NCBI GenBank assembly: GCA_007922305.1
Contig: ML677334.1
Location: 56,408,720 to 56,472,719, forward strand
Length of the DNA: 64,000 nt
Reading direction: 5' to 3'
Origin: Dermatemys mawii
Lineage: Eukaryota; Chordata; Testudines; Dermatemydidae
The translations under genes were made by a program, and so were the position numbers. Positions 37,532 to 51,130 of this stretch are shown one piece after another; the stretch's first letter is position 1; every line of letters starts with the position of its first letter. The notes beneath the pieces are model-generated. The model did no database searches, was not told the origin of the DNA, and saw only the letters and a list, made by a program, of their open reading frames with translations.

Positions 37532-38925
37532 AGTCTTTAAGGTTAGAAGGGACCATCATGGTCATTTAATCTGACCAGACCACAGAACCTCACTTACCCA
37601 GTCCTGTAGTAGGCCCATAACATCTGAGTAAGTTACTGAAATCCTCAAATCTTCATTTAAAGACTTCAAGTTATGTTTGCTCAAGTTCAAACCAGCAAGT
37701 GACCTGTGGCCCATGCTGCATAAGAAGGGACTCTCCTCTGTTCCTTAGAATCTCTTCCCACTTGACCTGGGGGAAAATTCCTTCCTGACCCCAAACATGT
37801 CAATCTGTTAGACCTTGAACATGTGGGCAAGATCAACCCACCAGACACCTGGGAAAGAATTCTTTGTAGTAACTCAGAGCCCTCCCCTTCTAGTGTCCCA
37901 TCTCCTGCTGTTTGGGACATTTGCTAATAGCCATTGCAGATGGGCCATATGCCATTGTAGGCAATCTCATCATACCATCCCCTCCATAAACATATCATTC
38001 TCAATCGTAATACATGTTAATGTTTTTGCCCCCAACTGCTTCCCTTGAAAGGCCGTTTCAGGTCTTCACTCCTTGAATGGTCAGAAACTTTCATCTAATT
38101 TCAATCCTAAACTTATCGATGACCAGTTTAGATCTATTTGACCAACATTGGCTCCAAACTGAAATATCTCCTCTGCCTCCCTGGTGTATAGCTATCTGGT
38201 GTATTTATGGAGAGCAATCATATCTCCCTACATCCTTCGCTTTGTTAGACTAAATAAGCCAAGCTCCTTAGATTTGCTTTGATCATCCTAATAGCTCTTC
38301 TCTGCAACTGTTATAGTTTGAATTAATCTTTCTTAAAAGTAAGAGACCAGAACTGCACAAAGTACTCCATATGAATTATCACCAGTGTATAATGGTAATA
38401 ATACTTCCCTGTTTCTAATGGAAATATCTCACCTGCTGCATATGTCTGCATCACATTGGCAGCTAGTAGTCATCCTGTGATTAACCAATATAATCTTTAT
38501 CCTCCTCTGTTGCTTCAAATTGAAATGTCCCCAGTTTATAGCAAAAACTTGTTGTTAGTCCCCAAGTACATGATCTTACATTTTGTACAATTAATCTTCT
38601 TCCCATTTCTATAACTTCAGTTTTTAAGGTCATCCAGATCTTCTTGTATGATATTCCATTCTTCCTCTTCATTGACAAAACGTACCAACTTTGAATCGTC
38701 TGCATATTTTATTACCACACTCCCACTTTTTTGTGCCAGTTGAGGAATTCCACTAGTAATCTCCCTCCAGCTGACAGTTCACTATTCAGCATTACTCATT
38801 GTAGTCTCCCCTTAAACCAGTTCCTTACCTATCTAATATTAATCCCCATCTTCTCCAGTTTAACTAAGAATTTCCAGTGCAGAATGATATCAAATTAAGG
38901 TAGATTAGATCTACTGCATTTGGGA
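37532..38925 (-). mobile_element. Degenerate CR1 LINE 3' portion (minus strand)
   Basis: It starts, on the plus strand, with TTTAAGGTTAGAAGGGACCA, the reverse complement of a CR1 3' end. A long 3' UTR follows, then decayed ORF2 C-terminal text. For example, the minus frame 38,481-38,705 contains SCTWGLTTSFCYKLGTFQFE, a remnant near the RT C-terminus. About 1.4 kb remains and it is heavily mutated. The 5' boundary (near 38,925) is approximate. Confidence 0.7.
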
Positions 38926-40424
38926 CTGGTGGTTCATTATTAAAACTATTTATGAGACCAAATAATCAAACGTAGAAAATTATTGATTAAAAATCACTAT
39001 CAGTACAGTACAGAAAATAAAGAGTTAATATGAACCAATCCTTCTGGGATGCAGTTTCTCACAGTGCTGTTCAGTTCACCTTACTCAGAAGGTGTGCTTT
39101 CCTCAAACTTGCGATATTTATAATATATCTATTTATAAGATTAAAGCACTCTATACATCACCCAAGACTGATATTCTTGGATCAGCTTTTTTCCTTGTTT
39201 TTCTGGTACCAGGGTGTACTCTTTATCTTTTGTTTTTGAACACAGCATTCCAAACCAGATGGACCATGGAGACCCTACCTTGTACCATGGTAGAACACTC
39301 ATATATCTTGATTTTGACAGGGTTTATACTTGCTAGTGCCAAATGCAACATATAGCCTTGCAGGATATTGTGATAGTCTTGTAAGGTATTGTGGGATATA
39401 TATCTCTTGATATAAGTGAACAAGAGTAAACTTAATACAGAATAGATCTGTGTTACCATTCATATATGATATAATGTCTATAACATTAATGTGATGTGTA
39501 ATGCATATTAATATTTTATCCAAAACATACAACATATTTGTTGGTTAACAATAGTTTTGACAAGGAAGAAGTGAATCTTAGTGATTTTGACAGAGCTTTA
39601 TTTTTTCAGCTGGGGTTCACGAAGTCAAAACTCTCGACACACACACACACACAAACGGAAATATATTCACTTGGTTCACTGCAAAATGAAATTGTGATAT
39701 TTCACACAGCCCTAAACAAAGACATTGGATGGAAAAGATGTTTGTTCACTGCATTTGAGAGTCTGCATAACCTTCTACCAGTCTCCTGAGCCATCCATTT
39801 CCTGCCTTTTCACTTTGTTAAACTAGTGCATTACATTTTAAGGCAAGACTTTTAATAAGTCTTCTATGACTCTCTCTGACTGTCTCAGACAGCTTCTATG
39901 GTTTACCCACTTCACCTTGTAACATTCCTGAATGTGCTCTGCTGGTCCTACTAGTAGATGTGTTGTGCATCAAATGTTATCATCAGGGAGTACAAATCCT
40001 GAAGCAAGATAGCAAAGGGAAGCGGGAAGGCTTGTAAAGAGGCGTTGTGGAATGTATGTTTTTTTCTGGGACATACTGTTGCTTATGGTAGGGACTGGAG
40101 AACTTTCTGTGGATTGGAGTTTGGCAGACCTCACAAACTGTTTTCTATGGGGTCACACCACTAGTCTAAGATTACAATCATTTTTTTCCTGTAATTTAAG
40201 GCCATTTCTCCTTCAGGGTGATGATTCAGCTAAAGAGCTAAACAAAATCCTGTGCTATATGCGGGCACTGTATTCACTAAACTATATGCTATCTATATTT
40301 AATTGCTATTTTCTCTGTCCCACTCAGATTCTTGTCCCTCTCTCACAGTTGTTCACAGTTCTCAGCATTTGTTTTTCATTCTGCTCACTCTCTGATCCAT
40401 TTTTGCACTGTGCATAAAAATGTC
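38926..40424. other. Unassigned noncoding stretch
   Basis: A short (AC)n run lies at 39,637-39,653. The frame 40,052-40,417 (121 codons) has no recognisable domain. No repeat family recognised. Confidence 0.4.
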
Positions 40425-40535
40425 AAAAGCACCCAAGTCACTTAGGAAATGGGATGCAGCCTCCTGCACAATTAAGATGCTTGTGAAAATGGGATCTAGG
40501 CTTCTAAGTCCCTTAGGTAATTTTCTAAATTTACC
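40425..40535. repeat. Palindromic MITE relic (CAAAAGCACCCAAGTCACTT)
   Basis: Arms of CACTTAGGAAATGGGA type and AAGTCCCTTAGGTAATTTTC face each other. This is the same general class as 12,923-13,010. Confidence 0.45.
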
Positions 40536-40560
40536 CTCTCTACTTGTGAGGAAGATGATG

Positions 40561-40682
40561 ATGTTGATTTATTTGTATTGCAGTAGCACTTAGGAACCCC
40601 AGTCATGAAACTGGACTGCATTATAGTAGGGTCCAAACAAACATATCACCAAAAGACAGTCCCTGATGCAAAGAGCTTCAGG
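40561..40682 (-). repeat. L2/MIR-type relic (minus strand)
   Basis: TTTATTTGTATTGCAGTAGC, then CACTTAGGAACCCCAGTC and AAAAGACAGTCCCTGATGC, are the reverse complement of the L2-like 3' module seen at 141-247 and 18,570-18,685. Confidence 0.6.
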
Positions 40683-41728
40683 TTTTTTGTATCTGTTCCC
40701 TCCCTTATTCATTTTTCAGTCTCTCCTAAGCAAAACACAAACCCAATAATGTTCAAATTTCAGTCTACAATGTTTGAGTGGATTTAGAATCAGAGAAAAC
40801 AGATTTCACCTATCTCTAAGCCACAGAAGTCTGCAAAAGCTGAAACCTAAGAGAAAACAAAACCCAATCCGCCATATAAACAAACAAAAGAATGCTGGAG
40901 ACAGTTAACAAATGGTAGTACAAAAAAAAACAAATCTAAAGACAATAATTTTTAGGTTTGACCAATATTTAATATATAATATAATTACTTGGCAAATATG
41001 AGTTGATAGCAATAGGATTTTCCGAGTGGCCACACTTTATGTGAAATAGTTGTTACTATGGATTGTATATTTCCTTGGATGGAATGTGATCCATATGTGC
41101 AATAGATGTTGTTTGTGAATCAAGGGTAAAGTGCATCCAAGTCTCTTTGATTCCAAATCAATGGGATTGTTTCCTTTTTTCTTTTAGTTAAGTTCTCACA
41201 GAGGATTCCCCTGGAAAATAGCTAGGCTTTTGCTTTGGGCAGGAGTAAAGGGAGAGGGTTTTCTTATGTGAGAGTTTCTGTATGTATTGTTCACTGGTCA
41301 AATTTACATTAAAAACCCGACATAAAATTGTAAACTATTTAGATTTCCCAGATCATGGTAGAATCTTTCAGATAGTTCCAAATCACATACCCCATTTGCC
41401 CTGCTGGATGTTGCTAAAAGAGTCACAGAAAAGAATGGAAGTCACTTGTTTATAAAAAAAAGAAGAAACAGGAAAGATTTTTAATGAACGTTACTCCCTA
41501 TTTCTCACAATCGGAAATGTCAAATGATGGAATTACAGTTTGTTCTTTGGGTTGTTTCAATCCAGGTTGCACATAACAACTAAGCATTTCAGACACTTTG
41601 ATTCTGCTACAATGCAGGGGCACAAAAGACCCAACTATATATTAATTCATTATTAAAATGTCCAGCCGGCGGGATAAAATAATAGGCTAGATCCTCAATT
41701 TATGTAAATCAGCATCGCTAGATTGCAG
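40683..41728. other. Unassigned noncoding stretch
   Basis: AT-rich, no recognised feature. Confidence 0.4.
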
Positions 41729-41793
41729 TCATAGAGTTTAAGAGTTTTAGAGTTTAAGGCCACAGGAAACCATCAGATCATCCAGTCATGGAA
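41729..41793 (-). repeat. Short CR1-like 3' tail relic
   Basis: GTCATAGAGTTTAAGAGTTT and GAAACCATCAGATCATCCAG resemble a minus-strand CR1 3' end. A duplicated TAGAGTTTAAG is present. The piece is short and diverged. Confidence 0.5.
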
Positions 41794-42847
41794 CTATGGT
41801 AACTCACAACAGCTGGGGCTCTGTCCCATTGATGTTTATTTATTGTCCTGTTCCATTTACAGTACATACCATTAGTATGTATAAAGTGAACATGGTCCAG
41901 ATTTTTGCTTGGGCCGTGTATAAGGAGTCTTCTCCTCTCCTTCTTTGCGCAGCCACCATAAAAGTCAGGCAGATTTTTATCCCCTTATGGCAAAAAGTTT
42001 CTTTCGTGTCCTCATGAAGGATCTTTATTTCGATATTTGGCTCTTCTGTGTGTACAGAAATTCCACTAACCACAAGGGGACATCTGCACATGTGGAGAGA
42101 GCAGAATACCTGACTTAAAAGCTGACCTGGAGAAGGAGAAGAATGTCTTTCTTAAACTGTGAGTCTCCTCCTATATTCATAATAGGATCTCTACATATTC
42201 TCCTCAAAAGGACGGGTGGGGAACATGCATGAATGTGCAGACACTGATATCATGACTGCATACCTGGATTCATTCCTTAGTGATGCTCCTTCTATGTTTC
42301 TGAGTAAGCAGGAAGTGATACTTTCCTACCTCATTTTGCAACTTTTCCAACTGAATTTAAACATTTGTACTGAAATACAAATATTGTGATAGAGCTGTAT
42401 CCTATATTGTGATGCTATGTATCCTAACCCTCTTTTCAGGGGAGCCAGTTATGAGTTCACCTGCTGTACAGACAGCTTAGGTCTGACTTAGAAAACACAG
42501 TAAAATATAAAGCATCAAGAGTGAGAGCGTAAGGCCCAAAGATAATCTCTAGTCTCATCTCCCGTATATAATAGCCCACCAACACCACCCACACATTAAA
42601 CCTAACAAACATAATTAGACCAAAGTATTACAGCCCACAGGAGACTAAACTAGCATTTGCCACAGTCAGCGAATAGGAGAGACTGAGGTGCATCAATGCA
42701 GAGTCTTGCAACATCAGGTAATTGATTGAGACATACAGAGATAATCCAAGAAAATGACCTGCACTCCATGATGCAAAGGTGTAAACAGGGATGAAATGCA
42801 TCTAGAAACTGTCATTTCTCCAACGTTTCCTTTTATGAGTTGAAATC
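41794..42847. other. Unassigned noncoding stretch
   Basis: Opposing frames at 41,796-42,017 (plus) and 41,840-42,091 (minus) show no domain. No repeat family recognised. Confidence 0.4.
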
Positions 42848-42851
42848 TTTT

Positions 42852-42895
<44 letters not shown>

Positions 42896-42908
42896 TNNNN
42901 NNNNNNTT

Positions 42909-42971
<63 letters not shown>

Positions 42972-42989
42972 CTTTCTTTCTTTCTTTCT
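42848..42989. repeat. Long (TTTC)n microsatellite containing an assembly gap
   Basis: TTTC/GAAA units run from 42,848 to the gap at 42,897 and resume at 42,907 to about 42,989, with one TC slip near 42,971. The true length is unknown because of the gap. The Lys/Glu/Arg-repeat frame 42,833-43,108 is an artefact of this array. Confidence 0.95.
42897..42906. other. Assembly gap (10 N)
   Basis: Ten N bases lie inside the microsatellite. The round length suggests a placeholder or minimum-size gap. Confidence 0.99.
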
Positions 42990-44292
42990 GTCATGTACTG
43001 AAGTAATAACTCTTCTTCTTTTATGAAAGCTGCGTTTTCAGCTGCTAAGTGGTTCAACTCAGCCATACAGCCAGTAGTTTCCTTGAGAGCCCTGCTTTCC
43101 CAAAGCACTGCTGGGCCATTTCTGGTATGCAGTTTTGAGACAGATAATGCTACTCAGTCTGAGCCATACACAGAGAAACCTAGTAATCAATATAAAACAT
43201 TTGTATTTATGATTAATAAAAGTGGCCTGAAAATCAATGTGCACTAGAGACTGGAAATGGTACATTTCGAGATCAGCTTTAAAGGCATCTACCAATGTCA
43301 TCTGCACATTGACACTAAAGTAATTTCATTTTGCAGGAATTAGTTAAATGCTTTAGGTTTAAAAATGATAACATATTAAACAAGACTCCTTTTGCTAAAA
43401 ATCATTGAATTTATGATGAAATGTTCGATAACATATTCCAGACACTCCCTCTCCTCCCCATACACAATGAGCCAGACCTCTGATCAGTGCAGTAGAAGGA
43501 GAGGATTGGGATGGGTGGTTATACACAATTTGTTAGATGCAAATATGCGGTTTGGGTAGTTTCTCCTTCTCCCCCTACCCACATTTTTTCACACTAGTTG
43601 ACACTAACTGGAATTCTTTATGAGTCTCAGTAGAGCTCATGAACTAAGGGGGCAAGGAGAGTGAATTAATTTTCCATCGCTAGATGGTCACTCCAGATCA
43701 GAAATGAGGAATATTAGTAAGGATTACTGTAGGAAACTTACCATTTCTTCTGCCTTCGGCCTAAATGAAAATTAACCCTTATACAGAGGCCCAGCACAAA
43801 GACAAAGGAAAAACTAATGCCCAGTTAAGCCTTCAAAACTGCACTTAAGTAGAACTTAAGTTTTGGACTGACTTTATGCAATTTCTTCCTCGGTGAATAA
43901 ACAAAGTGGTTTGGGATGGAATTTTCAAAAATTCTCCTGCCACTGAAGTCAATGATAAAACTCTCATTGACTTTGAAAGGAACAGAGTTAAGTGAAAAAT
44001 GAGTTATTCTAAAAAACCCAGCCTTAATTTCTAGATTATGATTCCAGCACTTCTTGTGAGGAGGGAAAAGGATTTTAGACTCAGAAGGAAAAGGGATTAA
44101 GAATAGATACCAATGGAAGCCACTATATTCCAAAAGAGAGGCAAATTTCAATCCAATAAATATTTCTATTAGTCTACTACTACTACCTTCATTACTTTGC
44201 ACTAGTATGGCATTTCCTATCTATGTATAGCAAATGAATGGCTTTACAAACTTTACTGAATTAACCTGGGATGTCTGTAAGCATTACTATCC
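42990..44292. other. Unassigned noncoding stretch
   Basis: A palindromic MITE-like fragment (TGAAGTCAATGATAAAACTC / TCATTGACTTTGAAAGG) lies at about 43,915-44,025. The frame 43,825-44,202 has no domain. Confidence 0.4.
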
Positions 44293-44420
44293 ACACATTA
44301 CAAATGAAAAAAAAGAGGCAATGAACAATGAAATATCTTACATAAAAATCACTCAGCAAGACAATGGAAGAGTTGAGAAGCGAACCCAGACGTCCAGACT
44401 CCAAGTTCTGTGCTTTTATC
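44293..44420 (-). repeat. Degenerate MIR-like relic (minus strand)
   Basis: The CAAATGAAAAAAAAGAGGCA, AAATCACTCAGCAAGACAAT and GCGAACCCAGACGTCCAGAC series follows the order of a reverse-complement MIR core, with strong decay. Confidence 0.4.
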
Positions 44421-45259
44421 TAGCTATATTTTAATTTACCTTCATTTTTTTCCAAACAAACACACTTGAAATATTAATATTAACCGTTGATGGACTTTAG
44501 TGGTAATTGGCTTTTCACTTTCAGATTTTTTCACCTACAGGTCTTGGTCACTTGAGCTTTGTTAAATTTGGGGAATTTTTGTTCATTTTCTTGAAGAAGT
44601 TTCAGGTGTGATTTAAACTTTTTCATTTCATTGTATTTAAATGTTTTGTCCAGTTTCAAGATTTATTAATGAAACCAAATAAGATTAACAGCATAATAAA
44701 TGTTAAGAAAAGATCTTTAATTTTGACAGGCTGTTTCCACGATCTAATCTTGCAAGGTGTCTTGGGGAAAGAGCAAAAAACAAAACACTCCCTAATTGAT
44801 AGCAAAGAGAGCTTCCAAGTTGCCTGAATATTTTAAAGGTGGATTAACTATAATGATTGTCCACAAACAAAAGAAGGCAATAACTATATCTCAAGAGGTT
44901 GGTTCGATGTTTACTTTGTAAATGTTGTTTTTGTGCCCTACAGGTAGGATTAAGAAAAATCGGAAGCTTGGCTTTTACGGACTTCAAATCTTGATCCTGC
45001 TAAGAGCGAAAGTGAATCCTGGGTCTGAAGAAACACATATACAAAATAAAATTGCTTCAGACGGTCTTGTGTCATGAAAAAGGCATGTTACTATTTCCCT
45101 GGGTCTACTCAGATCATTCTCACTAGCCAGGATGGTGTTATATGTACTCTACTATAGTATTCTGTTCATATTGAGGCCAGATTTTCTAAACTGGCTTTCA
45201 ATTTTTGCTCCCACAGTTTTACATTCACAATGGTTTACATCCGGAAAAATGCGGGCTTG
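44421..45259. other. Unassigned noncoding stretch
   Basis: AT-rich, no recognised feature. Confidence 0.4.
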
Positions 45260-46520
45260 GTTAAACCTGAACTAAAAACGTGGGGGTAGGCTTGTGGGTC
45301 ATCTCACTAGTTAGTGTCAGTGTGTCAGAAAAAGTTGCCAGCAGCAGCAGAATTTCGATCCCTTTCTTAAAGGATGGCAGGGTCAGTCCCAGCCTCTTCC
45401 TGGTGTCTGTGTGGAGAGGGGAAGGGGCGGGGAGTTGAGGTGGCCTAGACAGAAAATTGGCAGTGGGAGAGGGAACGGGGCTGTGCCCTCCCTCGCCATA
45501 AAGCCCTACCCCCTGCTCCTCCTCAGGTAAATGCCAGCCGCACCTCCTTGTCTCCCCACTTAAGGCTCTGCTCCATGGCCTGGTCAGAGGCCAGAAGCCA
45601 GAGCTGGGCACTGTGAGGCGGCTGGTGTCATGGTGCAGGTGGCTGTGGCGCTCCCCTGTCTCCTCCTGCTGCTGGAGTCTGGGACCCCAGGACTATAGCA
45701 GCTCCTCATCTCCCCACCACCAGGGAGTCTGGGACAGAGTGGGTCAGTCCAGGCTGCCCTGGGTGTTGGGTGGCCACCTGTCCCTAATTGGGCAGGACAG
45801 TCCCCAAATGTACATTTCAAGTCCTGGTCCCCAGCTGAATGACTCTAAGACAGTGTTGTCCCAGATTCTCTGTTGCACTACTCCGTGCCTGCTCGAGACT
45901 CAGGGGTGGTGACAGTCTCTTCCTGGTGAGGGGGTCTAAGGTGGGTCCCATAAGACCCCACCCATTGGTCCTCTTCTTCCCCCCAAGGCCAGAAGCTGGA
46001 GTGGGGCAGTAATAAGAGCTACCCAGGGAGCCCTAGACCCTCCACCTGGACGTGGGTGATGTGAGGATGTGATGACATGGGCCAGGGGCTACTCTTGGGC
46101 ACCCTGGCGCTCCAAACGGGCAGGTGAAGAGTCCAGGAGTCCCCAGCAGCCCAGGCTCCCTAGGCAGCTCTTAACACTGCCTGAATCTGGCTTCCTCCTT
46201 GGCCAGGAGTCCAGGCCTCAGGTAAGAGGAGGAATAGGGGGTGGGGCCACAGACGAGGTAGGGCTTCTGCATGTGTCCCATTTTTGCATTTTGAAAAGGT
46301 GGCTACAGGGACTACTGTCGGGCTCTCTGGCTCTCCACCCAGACTTACCTCTGCATTGCTGCTGGCAGTGGTGCTGCCTTCAGAGCTCAGCATCCGGCTG
46401 GCAACAGCCATTCTCTGTGCTCTGCCTTTTGAGCTGGGCAGCCAGACAGTGGTGGCTGCTACGGGGTGGCTATGGGGGCTAAGGCAAATTTGAGGGTGAC
46501 TCTAGTCCCCATAAGCCCTC
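45260..46520. other. GC-rich block, probably unidentified repeat(s)
   Basis: Base composition changes abruptly from AT-rich to GC-rich and back. Segments such as GGCCACCTGTCCCTAATTGG and AAGACAGTGTTGTCCCAGAT feel repeat-like, but I cannot name the family. CpG is sparse relative to G+C, so it does not look like a CpG island. The many overlapping frames (for example 46,069-46,482 plus, 45,261-45,611 minus) are expected from the composition. A 22-codon frame beginning at 45,630 encodes a hydrophobic, signal-peptide-like string but stops at once. Confidence 0.4.
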
Positions 46521-49317
46521 CACAGTGCCAGCCCTGGAGAACGAGTTTATTTGTCAAATCTAAAATTAACACAAATCAAAATAGATAAACCAGATCCCCT
46601 CACCTAATCCCTGGTCTCAGACACATCATCCCTGAGGCAGCTAATTAGTCAAAGGTGGGGGCTGATCCCATCCCTCTTGAAGGGCTATCCCAGACCAGCC
46701 CCAGAAGAGTGATCTCTGTGATATAAACGGCAGGGGACTTTAGGGTAGTGTAAATCTCTTTAACAGTCTGAGTTTTTTTCAATCCTATAGATAATTGGCA
46801 CCTTCTCTGTGAGTAATGTTTGCTAAGTAGCTTTCACCCTAGTGAAAATTTCACAGGTGTTCAGAACATTTAATTCATTTTGGATAATTTGAATTCAAAA
46901 TGCTCAAAGTCTATCTGAAGTTAACGCTGAGCCCTTTACTCAGCCATACAAATTAGCTTTGGGATTAAACTGCCACAAAAGTTTTCAGCCTGCGTGGGAG
47001 TTGTTATTTTTAAAATGAAATTTGAAATGGATTGGCTTAGTGGCTTTTAATTTATGAGGTTAAGCAGCTCATTTAAAACACTAAACAACAAAATCTTGAC
47101 TCCAAAGGAACCTGTGAAATGTGGTGTAAAATATAAATAAATAAATACAATAAATACATAAAGCAGTTCCAGTGATATCGTATTGATTCAGAAAAAGCTT
47201 GGGATCTGATCTAAGAGATTATATCTACATTTTTCTTTAGATTGTAGCAAAGGAAAAAAAGCATGGGTGATCAAAGGAGAAATGCAATAAAACACACACA
47301 CCCTAACTAGGCTCAAATAAGGTCTGCATTGGCATTTTGCCAGTACTCACTGCCACCCCAGGCTTGCTTAACATGGAGCAGATTGTGGCAACATCCTTCT
47401 TTAATATGGAAGTGCTACCCATGGAAACTAAAGGTCCCAGCGTGCCATCCTCTTTCTTTATCCACGTGGCTGATCACTTTAGTGTTGGCGGTTGTGCTCG
47501 GAAGACCAGCTGTCTGGCAGTGATTAGAGGAGACAATGCTGTATTTGCAGCACAACAGCACTATTTTAAGGATGCAGACAGCACTGAAGGTGATTAGATA
47601 TGCTGAGGGTTTATTGAAATGGGGAAAAACACTAGTTTCAATTAAATTGGGTGAGATATCAGACTGTCTCTCAAAACCAGGACTAGCTGGCAACTATTGC
47701 TAACTGATCACTTTCTTAGATAACCCCAAACACAGCACCTAGATAGTTCTACCTTAATTTAGTTAAAAAATTAATGCCACTGGGACTGCTTGTGCTTTTG
47801 GTGTGCAGAAGCAGAGGGGACCTAGAGCAGGTAGATCGAGGATGAGGGAGTACCAAAGGGATAAGTATTTGTTTTGTACTATGCTCCCCTTTTTTCTGAT
47901 TGCACCAAAGTTGTCCTACAGCTACATCATGGGAACTGGGATACCTGTGGTCAAGAGTGGGCAGAGGTAGATAGACACAGTGTGGGATGCTACTTTTTGC
48001 CGCACAGTCCATCCATCACCTTCTGAGATTTCCTGCATGAAATAATCAGAAACTGTCTGCTGAGTGAAAAATAACTTGAGACAAAATTCTGGGGAGACCA
48101 ATAGTTATCATGGAGCCAGAAAAGATGGGTCCACTGTATAGTTCCCCAGAACCTTTTAAGGGTGTCTGGTGATATGAATGGGCCTCACTACATATTGGGA
48201 TTTAGTAGTCCAAATACTGTTCCTTTTCTCTGGAACTTTGCCCCCACTCTGCCTCCAATGGAAATTCCATGACTTACAAGTCATAGAACTCCCTTCTCCC
48301 TACCTGTCTATGGTTTTCTCCATATATGCTGGAGATATAGCTCAGTGAAATTTGTTATACATTCATTCTACTTAAATCACCATTTCTATACACTAACAAC
48401 AAAGTATTCCATACCCTTCTTTAAAATTAGAAAATTACCATAGAAACTATTCCATGCTTTTAAAGTCACATTATTACACTGGGGAAAACTTAAAAATAGT
48501 GTACTTCTCAGTGAAATATAGACTCAGTTGTATTCCATAATTTATCTACTTGATTTTGCTTGGTAGAAAAAAACAAATATGGTCGTACTAGTTGACTTCC
48601 TTGGTAGAATGGTCAAACTGCATAGCAGAATAGAAATCAGGAACATCTGAATTTGAATTTAAAGACTGCCAGTGATTTACTATGGGCTCCTAACATGGCT
48701 GCACATGGCTTAGCTCCTAACATGGCTGCACAGTGGACTTAGGGTGAGTTATTTTGTCCCGTCCTTCCCTTGGCATACCAGTGTTAGGGCTCTTCACATC
48801 ACAGCTCAGGGGCATGTCGAAAAGCAGAGTCTCTACAAGTGATCATCCCCATGCAAGGAAGTGAGCTGGGAAAAGCAGAAAGTGATCAGAACCATGGGTC
48901 TCCCCACAATCCTTGGTCCCCGACCTGATCAGCCCAGTTAGCTGAGTCAGCTAGACATGTGGCAGGAGGAATGCAGTTTGAACCCATAAAGGAGGTGAAG
49001 CAAATCCCACTTCTCCATCAAGGGCATAATTATGGCTTACAGAGATACAGGTTCTTCCTATAGCTCCTTTTTGGGGCATTATAGCTGTGTACAATACCAT
49101 AGTGAAGGCTGAGTCTAACGGCTCAATTTCATTCTTAGTATGAATTTCATCCTTGTGCATAGGGCCAGCACCAGGCCCCTGCTCTGCTTAAATTAATAAC
49201 ATCTGCATTGCTTAATGGTAATATTTATACAGCATTTACATCTGCAAAATAAGGCTTAAATAGGACTTAAGTGGTGCATTGACCTTGCATAGGAACAAAT
49301 TTCACTCTTAAATCCGC
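46521..49317. other. Unassigned noncoding stretch
   Basis: No gene recognised. Frames near 47,329-47,693 and 47,749-48,012 overlap on both strands without domains. A short tandem duplication is at 48,686-48,732. Confidence 0.4.
48686..48732. repeat. Tandem duplication, 27 bp period
   Basis: GCTCCTAACATGGCTGCACA occurs at 48,686 and again at 48,713, a two-copy tandem repeat. Confidence 0.85.
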
Positions 49318-49450
49318 TCTGTCTCATTTCTCTCATCTAAAAACCAAGGATAATGTAACACTTACCTTGCACAGAGTTTTGAGGACACATTAGTTAATGT
49401 TTTTCTGATACTTTGGAAATGTAAAATGCTACATGAGTGTTAAACAAAAT
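49318..49450 (+). repeat. MIR-like 3' half (plus strand)
   Basis: CTCTGTCTCATTTCTCTCAT followed by CTAAAAACCAAGGATAATGT, then CTTACCTTGCACAGAG and GTTAATGTTTTTCTGATAC, follow the order of the MIR 3' half (CTCAGTTTCCTCATCTG... and onward). Confidence 0.6.
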
Positions 49451-49638
49451 AACAAGAATAATAAGATATTTTAAAACTACACCGTCTCGCACCGCATGAG
49501 ATTTAGGTAGAAGAGTCTGGATGTTCAGACTTCATCCTTTGAGATAAAGTTGTTGGAGCACAATGTAGCAATGCTTGCTTTTGCATTCTTCTTGTCATTA
49601 GAATAACTGTTGTGACATCACATTGTGACACAAATACA

Positions 49639-49784
49639 GGCTGACCAGAGGAGCAAGTATCAAAAATTGGGACAGGAGGTGGTGGTCGTGATCGTGGTGT
49701 GGGTAATAGGTGCATGTGAGAAAATGTGAGAAAAAGGCCAAAAAATCGGGACAGACCCTATAAAATTGGGACATCTGGTCACCC
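49639..49784 (-). mobile_element. 146 bp MITE (GGTGACCAG ends), third copy
   Basis: The ends GGCTGACCAG and CTGGTCACCC form a 10 bp inverted repeat with one mismatch, flanked by TACA on both sides. It is about 26 bp longer than the other two copies, the extra length lying in a GTGGT/CGTG-rich stretch. Confidence 0.8.
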
Positions 49785-51017
49785 TACATATATTTTAGCA
49801 CTGTTTTGTAGTAAGTGTATCTTTAAAAGAGGCATATTCATGCGCAAATTCAAAGTTGTGAGTATACATTTCTGGGCACTCCAACAAAACCTTGGTGCTT
49901 TGGGTGCAAGCAACATCTGCCTGAGCAAATCAGTTACCAGATATGGTGGCCAGGACCTGGCATATGCTGGATCCTCTGTGCTCCAACTGAATTCAGTAGT
50001 CCGTAGGAGCTGATGAAACTGATAGGGTGAGAAGGTTCTCAGAACCCCTCAAGAGCCTTTCACCACTTTTCAGGATCACAATCTAACCATCCAGTTTGCA
50101 TCCATAATCATTTGAGGGCTGAGAAATACATGTTCTCCAAATTGTGCACTCAGAAAGGTAGGCATGTGATTTTGATTGTGCAAAATTAGACCTCAGAATA
50201 CATCTAATTTGAAAACACAACCTTTAAAATTAGGATGAGTGTTTAATATATTAGAAATTCTTTGTCTTCCTGACCTCTTCTGTACTGGTGGCACTGCAAT
50301 TGTTTCTGTAGAAACAGATTGATATGTCATGGACACAGGATTATAACTTCTCTAAGCACAAAAATGAAAAAATAAAAATAAGCTCAGTTTTGAGGGACAA
50401 AGCTCTTCAAACACTACTACTTTTAATAATAGCAGGGGGAATAAAAACATTGCTAGTTAAGTAAATTGCTTTTCATATAAATGTGTTGTGGGTATTTTTT
50501 CATTTCTGTGTTTGTTTTTTAAAATTTGCTCAATATCCCTCTTTAAAGGAACTGTAAGGAATTTCTTCAGGCTCTTTAGTTTTCTGTTCATTTTATTAGA
50601 ATTCTTTCCACTCAGTTTTTCTTCATGAGGAAATTTTAAATTCACAGAGGAAAGGGAACAACTATTTTGGCCAGATGTGATCAGGCCAAATGCAGATCTA
50701 TCATCAGGCACAGCTATTGAGAGGAATAATATACTTTCACCCTCAACTGTGCAGATCCAGTCCCACAGCTTTTATTCAGCTAAGATTCCTATCAGCTGAA
50801 CTGGGAGTTTTCCTGAGCAATCAGTAGAACTGGTTGAACTGTTTATGGCAAAAAAAATATTTGACGATTTTTTCCTTGTTCTAGGCATGTTGATTTTCCA
50901 TGAACAAAGGTCTTTTGTTTATTTAATTTGTGCATTTTCAACTACTTGGAAAAATATTTTATGTGAATACGTTTAGCCTGCCAGTCTCAAACTGCTCACA
51001 TTAACTATTATTCTTCA
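49785..51017. other. Unassigned noncoding stretch
   Basis: No gene or repeat family recognised. AACTGGTTGAACTG near 50,828 may be one end of an AT-rich foldback MITE. Confidence 0.35.
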
Positions 51018-51130
51018 ATAATTATATTACAGTGGCACTGAGAAGCCTCAGCCAAGACTGGGGCCCCTTGAACTAGGTGCTACACAAACCCATATGGATG
51101 TGCCCCAAATAGCTGACTGTCTTAGGCTCT
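51018..51130 (-). repeat. L2/MIR-type relic (minus strand)
   Basis: ATTATATTACAGTGGCACTG, then AGACTGGGGCCCCTTGAACT and AGGTGCTACACAAACCC, are the reverse complement of the L2-like 3' module. Confidence 0.6.
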